Below, piece by piece: positions 59,730 to 64,000 of a stretch of 64,000 nucleotides of DNA (position 1 is its first letter; each line of letters starts with the position of its first letter). The position numbers and the translations under genes are program-made. The notes below the pieces were generated by a model. It made no database searches. It saw nothing but the letters and a program-made list of their open reading frames with translations, and was not told the origin of the DNA. Source of the DNA: Metarhizobium sp017305935 (lineage in GTDB: Bacteria; Pseudomonadota; Alphaproteobacteria; Rhizobiales; Rhizobiaceae); assembly GCF_029601685.1 (NCBI RefSeq), contig NZ_JARRIR010000002.1, positions 620,001-684,000 on the forward strand. The letters are read 5' to 3'.

Positions 59730-61670
59730 TCAACGTGGTTGCGGCTCGAAACCGCCTTCGGGCTCGTCTCCCTTGGCGACCGGGCCGTCCTTCTTGGCGC
59801 CGGTCTTCGGCACGGCTGAGCCACGGCTGGGCGGGGCGTCGTCGCCAAGATCGCGCGCCGGCTTTTCGCCGCGGATCAGCGCCTTGATCTCGTCGCCGGT
59901 CAGGGTTTCGTATTCGAGCAGGCCTTCGGCGATGGCAACGAACGCATCGTGGTCATCGGTGAGAATGCGGCGCGCCTCTGAATAGGCTTCGTCGATGAGA
60001 CGGCGCACTTCGATGTCGATCTTCTGGGCCGTAGCTTCGGAGACGTTCTTCGACTGCGAAACCGAATGACCGAGGAAGACTTCCTGCTGGTTTTCACCAT
60101 AGGCGACCTGGCCGAGTTCGTCGGAGAAGCCCCATTGCGTGACCATGGCGCGGGCAAGCTTGGTGGCCTGCTCGATATCCGAGGAGGCGCCGGAGGTGAT
60201 GTTCTCCTTGCCGAAGGTCAGTTCCTCGGCAACGCGGCCGCCCATCATGATGACGAGGCGCGAGACCATCCACTTGTAGCTCATCGAGTAGCGGTCGCCT
60301 TCCGGCAACTGCATGACCATGCCCAGCGCGCGACCGCGCGGAATGATCGTCGCCTTGTGCAGGGGATCGGCGACCGGCACCTTCAGCGCGGTGATCGCAT
60401 GGCCGGCCTCGTGATAGGCGGTCAGCTTCTTCTCGGCTTCGGTCATGGCGGTGGTGCGGCGCTCCGCACCCATCATGATCTTGTCCTTGGCGTCCTCGAA
60501 TTCCTGCATGGTGACGACGCGCTTGTTGCGCCGCGCCGCCGTCAGGGCCGCCTCGTTGACGAGGTTCATCAGGTCCGCGCCGGAAAAGCCGGGCGTGCCG
60601 CGTGCCAGAACCTTGAGGTCGACATTCGGGGCAAGCGGCACGTTGCGGACATGCACCTTGAGGATGCGCTCGCGGCCGACGATGTCGGGGTTCGGCACCA
60701 CGACCTGGCGGTCGAAACGGCCGGGACGCAAGAGCGCCGGATCGAGCACATCGGGACGGTTGGTGGCGGCGATGAGGATGATGCCCTCGTTCGCCTCGAA
60801 GCCGTCCATTTCGACCAGCAGCTGGTTCAGCGTCTGCTCGCGCTCGTCATTGCCGCCGCCGAGACCGGCGCCGCGATGACGGCCGACCGCATCGATTTCG
60901 TCGATGAAGATGATGCAGGGCGCGTTCTTCTTGGCCTGCTCGAACATGTCGCGGACACGGGATGCGCCGACGCCGACGAACATTTCGACGAAATCCGAAC
61001 CGGAAATGGTGAAGAATGGCACATTGGCCTCGCCCGCGACCGAACGCGCCAGGAGGGTCTTACCCGTGCCCGGAGGGCCGACAAGCAGCACGCCGCGCGG
61101 AATGCGGCCGCCAAGGCGCTGGAATTTCTGCGGATCGCGCAGGAATTCGACGATTTCCTCGAGATCCTGCTTGGCCTCGTCGACACCGGCGACGTCGTCG
61201 AAGGTGACGCGGCCATGCGCCTCGGTCAAAAGCTTGGCCTTGGACTTGCCGAAGCCCATGGCGCCGCGCGAACCACCCTGCATCTGCCGCATGAAGAACA
61301 GCCAGACGCCGAGGATCAGGAGCATCGGCAACAGCGTGCCGATATAGCTCAGGAATCCGGAAGAACCGTCGCTTTCCGGCCGGGCGGCAATGGTCACACC
61401 CTTGTTCTGCAGGCGATCGATCAGCGAATCGTCGATGACAGGCGAATAGGTCTGGAAGGTCGTGCCGTTCTCGACATAGCTGCCGACGACGCGGTTGCCG
61501 GTGACGGTCACATCGCGGACGCGGCCGGAATCGACTTCGCGGAGGAACTGCGAATAGGGAATTTCACGAGAACCCGTTTGCGCCGGCGCGGTCTGAAACA
61601 TGCTGAAAAGCGCAATCAGCAAGAGGGCGATGATCGCCCATAATGCGATATTTCTGAAATTTGGGTTCAT
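59730..61670 (-). CDS. ftsH: ATP-dependent zinc metalloprotease FtsH
   Basis: Membrane-anchored AAA protease for quality control and turnover of proteins such as RpoH and LpxC. The start at 61670 has GGGGAG upstream and gives 646 residues. Order: N-terminal helix (ALWAIIALLLIALFSMF), periplasmic domain, second helix near residue 105, AAA domain with VGPPGTGKTLLARSVAGEA and IIFIDEIDAVGRHRG, and a protease domain with the zinc motif HEAGH. It ends in a Pro/Gly-rich tail. Confidence 0.98.
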   Translation of the reverse strand: MNPNFRNIALWAIIALLLIALFSMFQTAPAQTGSREIPYSQFLREVDSGRVRDVTVTGNRVVGSYVENGTTFQTYSPVIDDSLIDRLQNKGVTIAARPESDGSSGFLSYIGTLLPMLLILGVWLFFMRQMQGGSRGAMGFGKSKAKLLTEAHGRVTFDDVAGVDEAKQDLEEIVEFLRDPQKFQRLGGRIPRGVLLVGPPGTGKTLLARSVAGEANVPFFTISGSDFVEMFVGVGASRVRDMFEQAKKNAPCIIFIDEIDAVGRHRGAGLGGGNDEREQTLNQLLVEMDGFEANEGIILIAATNRPDVLDPALLRPGRFDRQVVVPNPDIVGRERILKVHVRNVPLAPNVDLKVLARGTPGFSGADLMNLVNEAALTAARRNKRVVTMQEFEDAKDKIMMGAERRTTAMTEAEKKLTAYHEAGHAITALKVPVADPLHKATIIPRGRALGMVMQLPEGDRYSMSYKWMVSRLVIMMGGRVAEELTFGKENITSGASSDIEQATKLARAMVTQWGFSDELGQVAYGENQQEVFLGHSVSQSKNVSEATAQKIDIEVRRLIDEAYSEARRILTDDHDAFVAIAEGLLEYETLTGDEIKALIRGEKPARDLGDDAPPSRGSAVPKTGAKKDGPVAKGDEPEGGFEPQPR

Positions 61671-61767
61671 CGAACTCCCCAAAGCGTGAAACGTCGGCCT
61701 GTGTCAGGCACAATACTTGGCCCTTAACATAGGGTGCCGGCGAGGTATTGCCAAGGATAAGCGGATG

Positions 61768-63132
61768 TCAACATTCGTTTTCCGTCGACAGGCCGCGAAA
61801 CGGTATGCCGGCGCATGGCCGGGCGAATTTCAAGGCAATCTCGCGGGCGAGCATCGCATCGAACAATGGCAAAAAGCGGTCGAAGGGGGCGAGAAAATAA
61901 CCGACCGTCAACCATGACGGCCGGGGCGGCCCGGTGAGCGGAACGGGCCCGGCCGCGCTGGAACAGGCAGGAAGCGCCGCTGCGGCGCGGAGGGCGACGC
62001 CGGAAGGCACGTCCGGAAACAGGCTCGGCGCGATCCTTTGCCCTGGGCTGCCGGCGGCAAGGACGGTGACGGGAGAATCGCCTGCATTTTCGACACGGTA
62101 GCGTCCGTCCCAGATGCCGCTGCCCCCTGCCGCCAGCGTCAGCGACAAAATACCGCGCGCCTCGCGGGTCAGGAACAGCGCCTCGCGGCGCTGGTCGAAG
62201 ACGACGCGGCCGATGTTGAGACGGGTCAGTTCCTCCGTGCGGCAGAGGCCGACGACCTGCAACATGCGGTTCGCCGACAGCGGATGCGGCCGGCCGCCGA
62301 TGACGGCGGCAAGGGCGGCAAGACCATAGGCCAGCACATCGTCGTCCACATCTTGCAAGGCCGTGCGCTCCACCACCGCGACCGCGCCGCCATGCACCGT
62401 CACGCCATCGCGAATGAAAGAAGCCGCCGCCGCCGACAGCGCGTAGCGGCGCCGTTGCGCACGGCGGATGTCGTCCAGCGCGGCCGCCATGTCGGCGCCC
62501 CGAAGGCGGCGGCGCTGGCGGGGACGCTCATAGGCGGCATTGTCGTTGGAGGGGTCGTCGAACCAGCCGATGCCGCTGTCTTCGAGCAGCGCGCGAATAT
62601 GGGCACGGCGGCAATCGAGCAGCGGGCGCACGAGCCAGACGCGGCCGCCGAGCAGCACGGCCGGGGCCATGCCGGCAAGGCCGGGGCTCAAGGCATCGCC
62701 GTTGCGCTCGGCCCGCATCGCGGCCGTCTCGACCTGGTCGTCAGCGGTGTGGGCGGAGAGGATCAGGCCGGCGCCAAAGACCTCGGCGGCATCGGCCAGC
62801 AGGCCGTAGCGCGCCTCGCGCGCGGCGGCGGCAAGGCCGCTGACCGGTTTCGGCCCTTCCCAGACGAGGATGCGATGCTGAATGGCGCGTTCTTCGCAGA
62901 AGGCAGCGACGGCGGCGGCTTCCGCCGACGATTCCGGCCGCAGGCCGTGATCGACCGTTGCCGCGCAGAGCGAGACATGCGGATGGCGGCCGTCGCGCAT
63001 CGCTTCATGCAGGAAAAACAGCAGTCCGATCGAATCGCCGCCGCCGGAAACGGCGACCATCAGGCGAGCGGGTTCGGTGAGGCTGGAGAGAAAGCGGTCG
63101 ACCGCCGCTTGCGGCGTGACGGAAAACGTCAC
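61768..63132 (-). CDS. tilS: tRNA(Ile)-lysidine synthase
   Basis: Converts C34 of the CAU-anticodon tRNA-Ile to lysidine. The 454-residue product has the PP-loop MVAVSGGGDSIGLLFFLHEA and, downstream, ILSAHTADDQVETAAMRAER and WLVRPLLDCRRAHIRALLED, all typical of TilS. The C-terminal part is the variable substrate-recognition region. The order cpoB, tilS, ftsH, glmM is standard for rhizobia; tilS starts 6 bases after cpoB. Confidence 0.95.
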   Translation of the reverse strand: MTFSVTPQAAVDRFLSSLTEPARLMVAVSGGGDSIGLLFFLHEAMRDGRHPHVSLCAATVDHGLRPESSAEAAAVAAFCEERAIQHRILVWEGPKPVSGLAAAAREARYGLLADAAEVFGAGLILSAHTADDQVETAAMRAERNGDALSPGLAGMAPAVLLGGRVWLVRPLLDCRRAHIRALLEDSGIGWFDDPSNDNAAYERPRQRRRLRGADMAAALDDIRRAQRRRYALSAAAASFIRDGVTVHGGAVAVVERTALQDVDDDVLAYGLAALAAVIGGRPHPLSANRMLQVVGLCRTEELTRLNIGRVVFDQRREALFLTREARGILSLTLAAGGSGIWDGRYRVENAGDSPVTVLAAGSPGQRIAPSLFPDVPSGVALRAAAALPACSSAAGPVPLTGPPRPSWLTVGYFLAPFDRFLPLFDAMLAREIALKFARPCAGIPFRGLSTENEC

Positions 63133-63138
63133 CGGAAA

Positions 63139-64000
63139 TCAGCAGGCAAGGCGTTTCTGCTCGGCCGCGACCTTGCCGATGACGGCGCGCGATGCCTTCG
63201 GATAACGCTTGGGCACTTCGCGCAGCGTGGCGCAGGCCATGTCCTTGTTGTCGAGCGCGGCCAGCGACATGCCGAGTTTCAGCAGCATTTCCGGCGCCTT
63301 GGGCGATTTGCCGTAGCTCTTGTGAGCGTTGAGGAAGGTCTTTGCCGCCTCGTTGTATTTGCCCTGGCTGTAGAAAGCCTCGCCCAGCCAGAAATTGGCG
63401 TCCGCCGCCTTGGCGCTGGAGGGGTAGCTGGCGATATAATCCTGGAATTCCTTCTCGGCGACCGAATAATCGCCCGAGAGCACATGGCCATAGGCGGCCT
63501 GATAATCCTGGCCTTCCTTGCCGCTGAGTGACGCAACCTCACCGCTCGACGCCGAACCGCTGTCGCTCAGCGGAGCCGAGGCATTTTCGCCGCTCTTGTT
63601 GATCGTCGCGCCGACCGGGTTTCCACCGGCATCCATCTCGATGGAGCCGAGTTCCATGGCCGGCTTGCCGCCGGCAGTGCCGGTTGCGGCCGTCGTGTTG
63701 CCGTCGGTCGCGGGCGCCTGGCCGGAGCCGGACGCGGCGCCCGGCTCCTCGATGATGCGGGCAACGTCGTCCGCCGGCTTCTGGGAGGGCGTCTCCAGCG
63801 AACCCGACTTCTTGTTGGCATTGCCACCTTTGCGTTCGATTTCCTGGAAGCGGAACTCGTTGTCCTCCTGGAACTTGCGGATCTGCTCCTGCATCTGCAG
63901 GAGCTGGTAGCTCATTTCCTCGATGCGGCCGTTGAGCGAACGGATCTGCTCCTGAAGCTGCTGCACCTCCATGGTGGCGCTCTGGACGCGGATGACCGGC
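63139..64000 (-). CDS. cpoB: Tol-Pal system protein CpoB/YbgF, 5' end outside the window
   Basis: Periplasmic protein that links Tol-Pal outer-membrane constriction with peptidoglycan synthesis. The frame stays open to the right edge, so the signal peptide and start are missing. The visible 286 or so residues hold a coiled-coil trimerisation segment (LQEQIRSLNGRIEEMSYQLL), a long Ser/Gly/Ala linker, and a C-terminal TPR domain (GHVLSGDYSVAEKEFQDYIA; AKAADANFWLGEAFYSQGKY). The in-frame ATG at 63972 lies inside the coiled coil and is not the real start. Confidence 0.93.
   Translation of the reverse strand, partial: PVIRVQSATMEVQQLQEQIRSLNGRIEEMSYQLLQMQEQIRKFQEDNEFRFQEIERKGGNANKKSGSLETPSQKPADDVARIIEEPGAASGSGQAPATDGNTTAATGTAGGKPAMELGSIEMDAGGNPVGATINKSGENASAPLSDSGSASSGEVASLSGKEGQDYQAAYGHVLSGDYSVAEKEFQDYIASYPSSAKAADANFWLGEAFYSQGKYNEAAKTFLNAHKSYGKSPKAPEMLLKLGMSLAALDNKDMACATLREVPKRYPKASRAVIGKVAAEQKRLAC

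Overview
The window reads as a chromosomal segment of an alphaproteobacterium of the order Rhizobiales, most likely the family Rhizobiaceae. The evidence is high-GC coding sequence throughout, the CtrA cell-cycle genes (sciP, ctrA, chpT), an EipA-type DUF1134 protein, a rhizobial-type RpoH, a serC RNA leader, and several dispersed copies of a rhizobial intergenic mosaic repeat (RIME-like). No rRNA, CRISPR array, prophage or insertion sequence was found. Both edge genes are cut: an RND efflux pump on the left and the Tol-Pal protein CpoB/YbgF on the right.

Layout. 0-1.4 kb: the end of an RND pump. 1.4-8.6 kb: a urease cluster on the minus strand (ureD, ureA, DUF1272, ureB, a LprI-like secreted protein, a sialyltransferase-like protein, ureC, then a peroxiredoxin, ureE, ureF, ureG). 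8.9-14.6 kb: a branched-chain amino acid or amide ABC transporter (livH, livM, livG, livF, a small membrane protein, livK). 14.9-22.6 kb: heterotetrameric sarcosine oxidase soxBDAG followed by a dimethylglycine/sarcosine dehydrogenase-like enzyme. 22.9-25.7 kb: cysQ, a DUF2793 protein and a polyisoprenyl-phosphate sugar transferase. 25.8-31.5 kb: a LuxR-type regulator, then sciP, a GNAT protein, a FliJ-like protein, ctrA, a degenerate CheY-like regulator, chpT and eipA. 31.6-38.4 kb: a coiled-coil membrane protein, a SpoU methyltransferase, rluD, a DMT exporter, a WYL regulator, rpoH and a GNAT protein. 38.4-49.7 kb: an 801-residue acidic membrane protein, purA, a DMT exporter, a CNNM/CorC protein, two GNAT/unknown genes, ugd, a UDP-glucuronate epimerase, a NodL-like acetyltransferase and a CAU tRNA. 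49.8-54.1 kb: mnmA, serA, serC. 54.3-57.8 kb: two outer membrane beta-barrel genes and a LuxR regulator. 58.1-64 kb: glmM, ftsH, tilS, cpoB.

The most interesting pattern is regulatory. Perfect TTAA-N7-TTAA boxes, the CtrA recognition sequence, lie just upstream of both outer membrane protein genes (55556-55570 and 56609-56623) and upstream of the sugar transferase (24962-24976). Near-matches lie upstream of sciP and ctrA and between chpT and eipA. The window therefore seems to hold CtrA, its phosphotransferase, its antagonist SciP and several likely envelope targets. Two orphan terminators mark small RNA candidates, one at about 45.42-45.49 kb on the plus strand and one at about 43.29-43.41 kb on the minus strand; the second carries a possible 17-codon ORF. 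A 57-codon, AT-rich ORF sits in the ctrA upstream region. Start codons were chosen from ribosome binding sites and family alignment from memory; no search could be run.
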